In this document: piece by piece, positions 17,948 to 26,610 of the stretch
How positions within the stretch are numbered: position 1 is the stretch's first letter
How the letters are laid out: each line of letters starts with the position of its first letter
Source: CAYZGU01 sp964478165
GTDB taxonomy: Bacteria; Poribacteria; WGA-4E; JAJDTR01
Length of the DNA stretch: 64,000 nt
Reading direction: 5' to 3'
Assembly: GCA_964478165.1 (NCBI GenBank)
Contig: CAYZGU010000022.1
Location: 62,001-126,000 of the forward strand
Position numbers and translations under genes: made by a program
Notes under the pieces: generated by a model
Seen by the model: the letters and a program-made list of their open reading frames with translations, nothing else
Database searches by the model: none
What the model was told of the DNA's origin: nothing

Positions 17948-18361
17948 ATGAGCATGCAAAACAAGGTTGACGAACGTCTTGCCGGAGTGGAGTCCCGATT
18001 GACTCACTTAGAAGATCTGCTGGTTGGAATCAGCCAGAAGCTCGATCAGGTACCTCAGTCACCAGTGCCCGTTGATGAGGAAAAGGCGCTAGCACTCAAG
18101 GATTGGGTGACCGATTATGTGTCGATGCGTCTGCAACAGCTTGTACCCGAAGAGTGCGAACATCCACCTGCCGAGGACCAGGATGGTCCATTTTTGGGTG
18201 GCACATCAATCCGTTGCACGGAAGAAGTGATTCACCGAGTGAAACGAATTCCAATCCCATTTGTTCGAGAGATGGTTGTCCAACGTGTCGCCGAGAACGC
18301 GCGTGGCGCAGATCTCGATGTGGTTGATGTTGAATTCTTCGAGCAAGCTGCTACTTTTTGA
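17948..18361 (+). CDS. Coiled-coil protein with PCP_red domain
   Basis: The 137-residue protein opens with a heptad-like helix (VDERLAGVESRLTHLEDLLVG), probably a coiled coil for oligomerisation. Residues about 80-137 form a PCP_red domain: IRCTEEVIHRVKRIPIPFVRE and VAENARGADLDVVDVE. The conserved tryptophan at the domain start is replaced, so this copy is more divergent. The start follows AGGAGAAACAGTT. It is the last PCP_red gene of the group. Confidence 0.75.
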   Translation: MSMQNKVDERLAGVESRLTHLEDLLVGISQKLDQVPQSPVPVDEEKALALKDWVTDYVSMRLQQLVPEECEHPPAEDQDGPFLGGTSIRCTEEVIHRVKRIPIPFVREMVVQRVAENARGADLDVVDVEFFEQAATF

Positions 18362-18997
18362 CAGTGTAAAGCCTCGGAGGAGTTTCCTCTTCCACATTTC
18401 CATTGGGAGGATTTTTTGACGGTTCCGGACGATGCGATTTAAGTGGATTGGATTTATCTTTGTTTCTAGCGCTCTTGGTATTTGTAGTCCCGCATCGAGA
18501 ATCCAACCACTGCCTCTTCCCCTATTTGACGACTGTCGTTGGAGGCATGGGGTCGCGGTGTATTATGTGTTTTCATTGTAAGAGTAGCGAGGCTCAAATT
18601 GACGGCTGTGCTCCCTTTGGAACCCACCGTGCGATTTGTAAATGCTATGGGTGAACCGCTCCTCCCCTCCTCACTCGGTTTTAGTGTTTCGTTCCCAAAT
18701 AGGAAGGTCAATTGCCGTTTGGCGCTGTAATTAGAGAGCAGCGTTTAAGTGGCGATTAATTTAGTCTGGAGGACTTTGTTGACAAGGTTTCAGTTTGTGC
18801 TCTGTGCTGGAGCAACGTGTAGATGCAACTGGGTTGTGAGAAATCGTCAGCCTGCTTTCGTTCTATGTCTAATGAGGACATGTTTTTGTAAGAAAATGCG
18901 GGTCTAAAGTACCTGGTCATCGAGATTGAATTTGATTCTCGATAGGCTCTGTTTGCGAAGGTTACGGCTGCAATAGGTGTGTTCAGCGGGTGAATTT
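18362..18997 (+). other. Intergenic region with one hairpin, no recognisable gene
   Basis: About 640 bases lie between the last PCP_red gene and the next likely gene. Open frames here lack family motifs and ribosome binding sites. A perfect inverted repeat, ATCGAGA at 18919-18925 and TCTCGAT at 18937-18943 with an 11-base loop, lies 55 bases before the start at 18998 and could be an operator or leader hairpin. No RNA gene is recognised. Confidence 0.4.
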
Positions 18998-19384
18998 ATG
19001 GAGAAAAAATTAGAGTGGGTCCTCAACGTCTTCTCCGAGTATCTCGAAAATGACTTCAAAAAACGTCAGGGGGTTTCCAAACCTACGATTAGCGATCTTT
19101 GGGAGGCTTTCAAGGTGATGTTTCCCGTCACTACCGCCCGGCTGCTGGTCCAGGAACCTGTTGGGAATACAGTGCGATTCAAAGCGCTCGCCTTTTATCA
19201 CGCTGATGAGATGGGCCCCTTGATTGACGATCCGATGGGATATATTAAGGACAATTTCGGTGGTGGTAAATTCAAGATTAACTTTTATCAGGGGATGCAG
19301 TTTATCGCAACGATAAACTTTAAGCCGGATGGCCCGGAAATTTGGCGTAATCTTTCAGAATTGGACGAGTCAGAAATGGCATGA
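18998..19384 (+). CDS. Hypothetical cytoplasmic protein, 128 residues
   Basis: I do not recognise the family. The product is soluble and mixed alpha/beta, with the helical start MEKKLEWVLNVFSEYLENDF and an aromatic-rich C-terminal half (FKINFYQGMQFIATINF). Coding is supported by the four-base ATGA overlap with the next gene and by sensible amino acid use. GTG 18977 is a possible earlier start. Together with the zinc-ribbon HEAT gene it forms a two-gene unit before the DUF420 gene. Confidence 0.6.
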   Translation: MEKKLEWVLNVFSEYLENDFKKRQGVSKPTISDLWEAFKVMFPVTTARLLVQEPVGNTVRFKALAFYHADEMGPLIDDPMGYIKDNFGGGKFKINFYQGMQFIATINFKPDGPEIWRNLSELDESEMA

Positions 19385-19803
19385 GAAGCAAGATGGAATT
19401 TGCAGAGTGCCCGCAATGTGGTAGTGGGAAGGTGCAGTTGCTTGGCTCTGATTCATGGTTTTGTCTGGATTGTGACTGGGACGAGATGTCAATCGTTACT
19501 ACGCAGAGTGACCCACTGAACTCGGCGTTGCGCCACGCGGATGCGGATGGCCGTCGAGAGGCCGTCCAGGCACTAATAAATATTGGAGATACAGAACGTC
19601 ATCTTGCGGGTGCCGATGACGTCGAACCCTTGCTTGAAGCGCTTGAAGATCCGGATGACGATGTTCGCTACTTTGCGACCGTGGCGCTGGGAAGGCTAGG
19701 CGACGTTCGTGCACTCCGCACCCTTAAGAAGATTAGACGCACCGACTCCTCTGAACTAGTACGTCAGGGTGCAATCACTGCAATTGAGCAGCTCAATCGG
19801 TGA
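19381..19803 (+). CDS. Zinc-ribbon plus HEAT-repeat protein
   Basis: The 140-residue protein begins with CPQCGSG and a second pair CLDCDWDE, a probable zinc ribbon. Two to three HEAT/PBS-lyase-like repeats follow from about residue 45 (VEPLLEALEDPDDDVRYFATVALGRLGD). Such small HEAT proteins are protein-binding adaptors, and PBS-lyase-like ones are linked to tetrapyrrole proteins in cyanobacteria. The start overlaps the previous stop; ATG 19393 is an alternative. Confidence 0.7.
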   Translation: MRSKMEFAECPQCGSGKVQLLGSDSWFCLDCDWDEMSIVTTQSDPLNSALRHADADGRREAVQALINIGDTERHLAGADDVEPLLEALEDPDDDVRYFATVALGRLGDVRALRTLKKIRRTDSSELVRQGAITAIEQLNR

Positions 19804-19824
19804 GTCGCGTTGAGAGAAAATCAT

Positions 19825-20244
19825 ATGCTTGCTATTTCAGATCTTCCAACTGTTAATGCAACGCTGAACACAATCAGTGCCGTGTTACTTACTATTGGAT
19901 ATGTACTGGTTCGACAGCGCAAGACGTTAGCTCATAGAAATTGTATGATTGCGGCGTTTTTTGTCTCTACCCTTTTTCTTGTGTCCTACCTGACTTACCA
20001 TTATTATGCGGGATCAACGCGTTTTACCCTCCAAGGCTGGATACGTCCTGTGTATCTTTCGATTCTTGTTTCTCACATCATCTTAGCCTTCCTCATTCTC
20101 CCCCTTGCTCTGAGAACCCTATATCTTGCTGTTCGAAGGCGGTTCACAAAGCACCGTCGGATTGCCCGTTGGACATTTCCTATCTGGTTGTATGTGTCAA
20201 TAACGGGCGTAATTGTCTACTGGATGCTCTACCATTTGCAGTAA
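19825..20244 (+). CDS. DUF420 membrane protein (CtaM-like)
   Basis: The 139-residue protein has four membrane helices and the DUF420 hallmarks: PTVNATLNTISAVLL at the start, HRNCMIAAFFVSTLFLVSYL, HIILAFLILPLALRTLY and the closing HRRIARWTFPIWLYVSITG. CtaM of this family is needed for active aa3 oxidase in Firmicutes. Its presence here links the downstream genes to oxidase maturation. The ATG at 19825 is preceded by GAGAGA; a TTG at 19810 is an alternative. Confidence 0.85.
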   Translation: MLAISDLPTVNATLNTISAVLLTIGYVLVRQRKTLAHRNCMIAAFFVSTLFLVSYLTYHYYAGSTRFTLQGWIRPVYLSILVSHIILAFLILPLALRTLYLAVRRRFTKHRRIARWTFPIWLYVSITGVIVYWMLYHLQ

Positions 20245-20395
20245 CACGGGCGTAGCGGGATACGAGAATACTGTTGAACGCGCTCTACTTGGGTCTAGGT
20301 GCATTCAGATTGAAACCGGTCTGGCTGATTGAGTATAGCCTCTCAGTCGCCATTTCTTCCGCACTTAACAACTTAGTATCAGGGAATAGCAAATT

Positions 20396-21157
20396 ATGCG
20401 TTCTGAACCTCCAATACCTCATGCGGTTCCCCCTAATGGACTTGATGAGTTGGACATTCGCGAGAGCGGTGCGCCGACCAGAGACGGTGTGAGTCAAGTT
20501 AGTTCGCAACGTCTTTTTCTACAACTTCACGTTTTTACGGGTTGTTTTCAACCAAAGGCTTTACTTGAACCGCTGCGTGCTAGCGGTCTAGAAGCAGTCG
20601 TGTACCACGATTTTAATGATCCGACCGGGATTGGTATCCTGTTTTTGACGGAAGATCCTAGTGATTTGACGTCCAAGTTAAGGGACCTCTTTTCTATGCA
20701 ACCATTGGCCGGTCTGCGTCGAAAGCCTGAATTCACGATGATTGGTAGAACGTATTCGACCGGGCGCGAACCGAAACTTGAGGATTCGCTGCTAGTGAAG
20801 CCGCGTCGGAATGTTCTCAATTCCAATTTTCCATGGGCCATCTGGTATCCGCTCCGTCGGAAGGCTGAATTCTACCTACTTCCCAAACCTGATCAAGGAA
20901 GAATTCTAGGTGAACACGGTATGATTGGTCGTGCGTACGCAGAAGCGGGTTATGCAAACGACATAAGACTCGCTTGCTTCGGATTGGACGTGAATGACAA
21001 CGAGTTTGTCATTGGTTTAGTTGGTGATGATCTTTACCCGCTGTCGCGGCTCATACAAGATATGCGTCGAACAGAACAAACGGCCAAATATCTCGAATCG
21101 ATAGGACCTTTCTTTGTGGGTAAGGTCTTTTGGCAAAGCCCGATGCGCCTCGTGTGA
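20396..21157 (+). CDS. chdC: Coproheme decarboxylase, chlorite dismutase family
   Basis: The 253-residue protein matches the ChdC/HemQ branch. It would turn coproheme into heme b with hydrogen peroxide. Y151 in WYPLRRKAEFYLL fits the catalytic tyrosine and H174 in GEHGMIGRAYA fits the proximal heme ligand. The 23-residue spacing is the one I recall from actinobacterial ChdC. The closing region DNEFVIGLVGDDLYPLSRL is typical of the family. The first 40 residues are poorly conserved. No adjacent gene is in the same tight unit, but the ferrochelatase at 34081 is its natural partner. Confidence 0.8.
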   Translation: MRSEPPIPHAVPPNGLDELDIRESGAPTRDGVSQVSSQRLFLQLHVFTGCFQPKALLEPLRASGLEAVVYHDFNDPTGIGILFLTEDPSDLTSKLRDLFSMQPLAGLRRKPEFTMIGRTYSTGREPKLEDSLLVKPRRNVLNSNFPWAIWYPLRRKAEFYLLPKPDQGRILGEHGMIGRAYAEAGYANDIRLACFGLDVNDNEFVIGLVGDDLYPLSRLIQDMRRTEQTAKYLESIGPFFVGKVFWQSPMRLV

Positions 21158-21297
21158 GAGTGGAAATCAGTTCCACATCCGGTCTTAAACGCCGTTGTCT
21201 AAGAAGTTTTAAATTGTGATGAGTGGCCTGGGGCTTTGTGTTTCCAGATTCAATCCCCAACGTGGCAGGTCAAAAACTCCTTGAGTCGGACAGCTAT

Positions 21298-22023
21298 ATG
21301 AAGAACATCCTAGCGATATGTACGCGAGAATTATACACCTACTTTGTTTCACCGATTGCCTACTTTGTGTTTTTTGTTTTTATCGCCCTGACCGGTTTTC
21401 TCTTTAGCGCTGTCCTATTCAGTTTGAGTGGTATTGACGGTTCTAGTGCAGTCGTCATGGAATTCCTGTTTGGGAATATTAGCATCATTCTGCTCTTCTT
21501 TACGCCTGTTCTGACTATGAAACTTTTCGCTGAAGAACGCAAAACGGGGACGATTGAGTTGATTCTTACCTCGCCGGTAACGGACACGGAAATTGTGCTG
21601 GGGAAATTCCTGGCGAGTTGGACGCTTCTATTTCTTATGCTTCTGTTAACACTCCTTTTTCCTATACTGGTGATACCTTTTGGCCGGCCTGATGTGGGCC
21701 CAATAGTTAGCGGATATCTTGGTCTCTTGCTTCTTGGATCATGTTTCCTTTCTCTCGGCTTGATGATTTCTTCAATGAGCAAAAACCAGGTTGTTTCAGC
21801 ATTAACTAGCTTCGGTTTGTTGCTCACGCTTTGGGTAATCGGATTATTATCAGCACGCGCCGGCAGAGTTGCGGAGTTTTTGAGCTACCTGTCACTCATC
21901 GAACACTTTGAGGATTTTGCTCGTGGCGTACTATCGCTCAAAAATACAACTTACTACTTGAGTTTTACCATCGTCTGTCTTTTCACTACTGTTAAGTCTG
22001 TTGAATCATCGAAATGGAGGTAA
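21298..22023 (+). CDS. ABC-2 permease, GldF-like
   Basis: The 241-residue protein has about six helices and the typical GldF/NosY-like loop LFAEERKTGTIELILTSPVTDTEIVLGKF. The start is ATG 21298 (MKNILAICTRELYTYFVSPIAYF). It is followed eight bases later by a GldG-like gene. In Bacteroidetes, GldA, GldF and GldG form an ABC complex needed for gliding, but GldFG-like pairs occur widely in non-gliders. The partner ATPase is not next to it in this window. Confidence 0.87.
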   Translation: MKNILAICTRELYTYFVSPIAYFVFFVFIALTGFLFSAVLFSLSGIDGSSAVVMEFLFGNISIILLFFTPVLTMKLFAEERKTGTIELILTSPVTDTEIVLGKFLASWTLLFLMLLLTLLFPILVIPFGRPDVGPIVSGYLGLLLLGSCFLSLGLMISSMSKNQVVSALTSFGLLLTLWVIGLLSARAGRVAEFLSYLSLIEHFEDFARGVLSLKNTTYYLSFTIVCLFTTVKSVESSKWR

Positions 22024-22030
22024 CGCGCGA

Positions 22031-23677
22031 ATGTCAGTTGAGAAAAGGCCTCCGCTACGCCGCAACTTAGGCCCTTTGCTTGGATTTGCGGTCCTAATTC
22101 TCTTGTTTGGAGTCATCGCCGCTGTTCTCGTCCGTGCGACAACTGCTTTTTGGGTATTGCTATTCCTTGGATTGGTGGCACTCGCTGGTTTTGTGGTTCT
22201 TAACCTGAAGGATGTCACAGCATTTTTCATTAGCCGGCAAGCGCGCTATGGCGCGAACGTAACAATTAGTCTAATCGGTGTGGCGGGAATCGCCGTTTGC
22301 GTTAATGTTATAGTGAGTCAGAGATTCGACAAAGCTACAGACTGGACTGCCGAAAAGTTGTACACGCTCTCAGATCAAACGAAAAGTATTCTGCGGAGTT
22401 TGGACCGAGAAGTGAAGGTCCTCGCTTTTTTCAGTAACAACTCTGAAAATTCACAATCGCAACAGCAACGCGAGCGTGCGAAGGATATTCTAGGGCGCTA
22501 TGGCCGTGAATCGGACAAACTCATGGTGAAATTTGTAGATCCCGCCGTAGATCCACAGACGAGCAGCATCTATGAAATCCAATTCGATGGAACAGTCGTT
22601 TTTGAAAGTGGTGCTAAGATAGAACAAGTGAGCACGATGGATGAACAGAAGCTCACTAGTGCAATTATGAAAGTGGTTCGTGATGAAGTGAAGAAGATCT
22701 ACTTTTTGACAGGACATGAGGAACGCTCGATTGATGTTTTTGATGCTGCTGGATACAACCGGGCGAAGGAGGCGTTGGAAAGGCAAAACTACGCGGTGGA
22801 AGTGCTCGCACTAACAACGCAAGCCGACCTCCCCGCGGATTGCAGTGCACTCGTAATCCTTGCGCCAAAAACGGCACTCATTCCTCATGAAGCTGAAGTA
22901 ATCTCGAAGTATCTTGATAGGAATGGTAAGTTGCTATTGATGCTTGACCCTTCAATCGGATCGGTGGGAGATTCGAACCAGCGTTTGATAGATTTGATGG
23001 AACGTTGGGGAGTCACGGTCGGAAACGATTATGCCGTTGTGCTCGATAGACGGTTCTTCTATTTTCTCGTGGGGCCTTCGGCACCGGTTGTGATGGATTT
23101 CGAGTTCCACCAGCTTACACGATTTGTACAGCCAGCGATTTTTCAAGTTGCACGGTCTGTGACGCCGAGCGAAGTTGACAGAGCAAATGTTAGCGTTAAG
23201 TCACTTGCAAAGACCATTGATGTGATTGGTGTGAGTTGGGGAGAAACGGGACGAGGAGAAGATGGTATATTTGAACTAGAGCCGGAGTACACAGAAGGCA
23301 TAGATACACCGCCGCCGGTGTCGCTTGCTGTTGCGGTAGAAAGAAAAGGCGTTCACTCCGGATTGGAAGCAGGCCTGTCCCTCGAGGAACCTTCGAAGGC
23401 GCCAACGCGCATTGTCGTATTCGGTGATTCAGACTTTGCTTCGAATGCTTTTTTTGCGAACTCAGGGGGTGGCGACCTTTTTTTGAATGCGGTGCATTGG
23501 CTGACATTGGAAGCCGATCTTATTGGCATTGCCGTAACCGATCCCAAGCAGCGAAGTCTCCGACGTATGACGGGAAACGAAGCCGTTCTTGTCCAGATGG
23601 CCGCGATGTTTTGCATCCCGTTGGCTGTATTCCTAGTGGGTGTATTTGTGTGGTGGCGAAGGCGACACAGAAGTTAA
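22031..23677 (+). CDS. GldG-like ABC auxiliary protein
   Basis: The 548-residue protein has two N-terminal helices (about 15-60) and a third near 80-105. A large extracytoplasmic domain follows, starting around DWTAEKLYTLSDQTKSILRSL, the signature of the GldG/ABC-auxiliary family. A last helix near 520-540 has a basic tail (WWRRRHRS). It starts at ATG 22031 behind GGAGGTAACGCGCGA. With the permease at 21298 and the DUF4340 gene after it, this is the usual three-gene order. Confidence 0.87.
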   Translation: MSVEKRPPLRRNLGPLLGFAVLILLFGVIAAVLVRATTAFWVLLFLGLVALAGFVVLNLKDVTAFFISRQARYGANVTISLIGVAGIAVCVNVIVSQRFDKATDWTAEKLYTLSDQTKSILRSLDREVKVLAFFSNNSENSQSQQQRERAKDILGRYGRESDKLMVKFVDPAVDPQTSSIYEIQFDGTVVFESGAKIEQVSTMDEQKLTSAIMKVVRDEVKKIYFLTGHEERSIDVFDAAGYNRAKEALERQNYAVEVLALTTQADLPADCSALVILAPKTALIPHEAEVISKYLDRNGKLLLMLDPSIGSVGDSNQRLIDLMERWGVTVGNDYAVVLDRRFFYFLVGPSAPVVMDFEFHQLTRFVQPAIFQVARSVTPSEVDRANVSVKSLAKTIDVIGVSWGETGRGEDGIFELEPEYTEGIDTPPPVSLAVAVERKGVHSGLEAGLSLEEPSKAPTRIVVFGDSDFASNAFFANSGGGDLFLNAVHWLTLEADLIGIAVTDPKQRSLRRMTGNEAVLVQMAAMFCIPLAVFLVGVFVWWRRRHRS

Positions 23678-23754
23678 CGAGTTGCGGGAAAGCGGAGTAT
23701 GTCCGAGCCTGTTTAAATGGCTGCAGATCTGACCTCACGCTTTGAGTTTATCGA

Positions 23755-25527
23755 ATGAACTTTCGAAGCACCGTGGTTATCTTTATCTTATTTGTCCTGT
23801 GTGTTGGATCCTACTTTCTTATTTGGGATTTCGAATCTGGAGAGGGCTCTCTGGTAGACGACCAGAAGAAAATTAGCGAAGCGTATGGATTGGATAAGAA
23901 CGAGGTCCAAAGAATCCGGCTGTCGTTCAAAGATGCGTCTTACGATTCTCTAACTTTGGCCAAGCACATGGACCGTAGCTGGGAGTTGACAGAACCGTTT
24001 TATGCCGATGCGGATGAAAGTAAAGTTTATGAGTTATTGAACGATCTGTTGAATAAGCGAATTAAGCGCACCATAGGTGTTACGGAACTGATGCAATATG
24101 GATTAGACAGTCCGAACATCCTTATTGAGCTTTGGACCGAATCGACAAGTCTCGCTACTACCTTTCTCATTGGTAAGAAAACCATTAATTATTCTGTATA
24201 TGCCAAGGAAAAGTCTGAACCCCATGCGTTTCTAATCGAATCGAGCGCGCTGCGTGATTTTACAAAATCTCCCGCTGATGTGCGGAAGCGTACCGTTTTT
24301 GAATTCAATCCAGATCAGGTGTCAAGTATCTCATTAACAGCTGTCGGGCGCGCCGAAATCCGCTGTGAAAACTCTGGTGCGGATGCATGGCAGATGATTA
24401 AACCCGTTCGGACCACAGGAGATGCTAAAGAAATTCGTTCAATATTGGATGCTTTGCGCTTTTTGAAAGTGGTTGTTTTCGAGGCAGACTCCGGAATCGA
24501 TTTGGCGAAATACGGGCTTGACGCCCCTCGCATCAAGGTTGCGATTGAGATTGCTGACCGAGTAGAGCAATTGTTAGTTGGTTCACGGGACACGGCGAGA
24601 AATCGTGTCTACATCAAAACCTCCACTATCGATGCTGTTTATGCGGTCAATGATGAGATTTGTGCAGCGCTGGACAAAGAAATCTACGATCTCCGAGAGA
24701 AACGCATCATCGATTTCGAACGCACAACTACGAATCGGTTAGAGATAAGGCGTAATACGGAGAAGATAGTATGTTCAAAGCTCGAAAACGGCAAATGGTG
24801 GATTCAAGAACCGGTTGTCCTAAAGGCCAATACCACCGTTGTTCATGACCTGCTCTTTGGCGTTGACTCATTAAAGGCAGCAGAATTTGTGGCAGACCAG
24901 CCTGAAAACCTCGAACTGTACGGCCTAGCACGGCCCTCAATGCGAATCTTGTTCAGTTCACCCGGGTTTGCGCCCGTGGTGCTACTCGTTGGTGATAGAG
25001 AAGGTGGTAATGTCTATGTCAAGGTTCAGGATTCTTCTTCAATCGCACTCGTTCGTAGCGACGTCATCGATTCGCTCGGTCCAGGGATTGCCAGGCTTCG
25101 GGACAAGCAAATCCTAGACTTCAAAAGTGATGAGGCTTATAAGCTTACTTTGCAACATAGTGGCCTCACATTAACGTGTCAAAAGCAAGGGGCAAATTGG
25201 CGACTTGTTTCGCCGGTGAAGGAAGACGCAAAAAACAGCGCTGTTAACAATGTCATTTCCCTGATTAGTGCGTTAACAGTCGAGGAGTTTCTAGCACCTC
25301 TCCCGAATGCTGACGTAACTGGACTCGATTCTCCAGAGATTCAGCTGACTGTTATTTTGGAGAATCATGCAAGGCATACTTTGCAGGTTGGTAAGACCGC
25401 TGAATCTGGTCAGCGCTATGGGTGTTTACGTGCTGAACTGGGTACAATCTTTCTTCTCAAGGCTGACATTGTGGACAAGCTCAAAAAAACAGTGGGAGCA
25501 CTTCGCGCATTGCCTGATGATGTGTGA
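23755..25527 (+). CDS. DUF4340 domain-containing protein
   Basis: The 590-residue protein is anchored by one N-terminal helix (VVIFILFVLCVGSYFLIW). It has three or more repeated modules with the pattern of a Trp-containing strand, a TEPF/EPV-type turn and a LxxYGLD segment (MQYGLDSPN, AKYGLDAPR, ELYGLARPS). This is the DUF4340 family, which regularly follows GldG-like genes. The function is unknown; a periplasmic role with the ABC complex is inferred from order alone. Confidence 0.85.
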   Translation: MNFRSTVVIFILFVLCVGSYFLIWDFESGEGSLVDDQKKISEAYGLDKNEVQRIRLSFKDASYDSLTLAKHMDRSWELTEPFYADADESKVYELLNDLLNKRIKRTIGVTELMQYGLDSPNILIELWTESTSLATTFLIGKKTINYSVYAKEKSEPHAFLIESSALRDFTKSPADVRKRTVFEFNPDQVSSISLTAVGRAEIRCENSGADAWQMIKPVRTTGDAKEIRSILDALRFLKVVVFEADSGIDLAKYGLDAPRIKVAIEIADRVEQLLVGSRDTARNRVYIKTSTIDAVYAVNDEICAALDKEIYDLREKRIIDFERTTTNRLEIRRNTEKIVCSKLENGKWWIQEPVVLKANTTVVHDLLFGVDSLKAAEFVADQPENLELYGLARPSMRILFSSPGFAPVVLLVGDREGGNVYVKVQDSSSIALVRSDVIDSLGPGIARLRDKQILDFKSDEAYKLTLQHSGLTLTCQKQGANWRLVSPVKEDAKNSAVNNVISLISALTVEEFLAPLPNADVTGLDSPEIQLTVILENHARHTLQVGKTAESGQRYGCLRAELGTIFLLKADIVDKLKKTVGALRALPDDV

Positions 25528-25548
25528 AGGGATTAAGGATTGCCAACT

Positions 25549-26550
25549 ATGCCAGCAAATCTTCCTCCACAATACTACAAGCTAAAACATGAGCTTGAAG
25601 TTACAAAGACCGACGAAGTACGTCTTCAATTACTAGAAGAAATGCTTCGCATCACGCCGGCGCATAAAGGGTCGGAGAAAGTGATTTCCGATTTACGTAG
25701 GCGTGCCGCGAAACTTAGGAATGCACCAGAAAAAAGGAGAACAGCGAAGCATCACACCCAACATATACCAAAGCAGGGAGCAGGCCAGATTGCCTTGATT
25801 GGTATGCCTAATGTCGGTAAATCTCAAATCTTGGCAAGTTGCACGAGCGCAAATCCAGAGGTTTCGTCCACGCCCTACAGCACACAGAAAGCGAGAATTG
25901 GTATGTGGAACTATGAAAACATTCAATTTCAGCTTATTGACACGCCACCTTTTACGTCAGATTTCGTTCAACCTCAAGTTGTTGAGGTTTCGAGAACCGC
26001 AGACTTGCTACTCCTAGTTGCTAATCTTGGGAGCGATGAACTCTTGGACGAGGTGGAGGTTGTTAGAACCAAACTGCGCAAAGCGAAGGTTAATCTTCAG
26101 GGACACAGTTGCCGTGGAGATGCGGATGCTTTGGATGGACCGAATGAAGTGGAGGTAAACCAGAGAGCCTTGATTGTTGCGAACCACGTGGACGAAGCAA
26201 GCGCGTCACAGCGTCTTGATGTTCTACGTGAGTTGTACACTGAAACATTCGAGATCTATCCTATTTCCGCAAGCACCGGTCAGGGACTTGAGCTTTTACA
26301 GAAAGGCATCTATCAGGGACTAGAGATTCTTCGTGTCTATACGAAATCGCCTGGCAGACGCACAAACTACAAAGCTCCACTTGTGCTCGAGTCAGGAAGC
26401 AGTGTAATCGAGGCCGCTCTGAAGTTGCATAAAGAGTTTGGAGACAACTTCAAATTCGCACGGGCCTGGGGAACAGGTTGGCATGATGGACAGACTGTCA
26501 GCGGTGATGACTTAGTTCATGATGGTGATGTTCTAGAGTTCCATGTGTAA
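25549..26550 (+). CDS. DRG-like GTPase with C-terminal TGS domain
   Basis: The 333-residue protein has an N-terminal helical stretch (about 1-70) rich in Lys/Arg, then an Obg/DRG-type G domain: G1 GMPNVGKS near residue 86, G3 DTPPF in place of DTPG, and G4 NHVD in place of NKxD. The last 70 residues form a TGS domain (FARAWGTGWHDGQTVSG, then HDGDVLEFHV). DRG proteins bind ribosomes or RNA. The changed G3 and G4 motifs suggest altered nucleotide handling. ATG 25549 is chosen over TTG 25540. Confidence 0.85.
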   Translation: MPANLPPQYYKLKHELEVTKTDEVRLQLLEEMLRITPAHKGSEKVISDLRRRAAKLRNAPEKRRTAKHHTQHIPKQGAGQIALIGMPNVGKSQILASCTSANPEVSSTPYSTQKARIGMWNYENIQFQLIDTPPFTSDFVQPQVVEVSRTADLLLLVANLGSDELLDEVEVVRTKLRKAKVNLQGHSCRGDADALDGPNEVEVNQRALIVANHVDEASASQRLDVLRELYTETFEIYPISASTGQGLELLQKGIYQGLEILRVYTKSPGRRTNYKAPLVLESGSSVIEAALKLHKEFGDNFKFARAWGTGWHDGQTVSGDDLVHDGDVLEFHV

Positions 26551-26610
26551 GGTTAGGATTGGTACGAAGTTTAGCAAAGGGGGTAATTCATTGGGGAAGT
26601 TGGTGATGGC

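Noticed and set aside
18403..18654. 83-residue frame after the last PCP_red gene
   Set aside because: The composition is irregular, there is no conserved motif, and it lacks a ribosome binding site.
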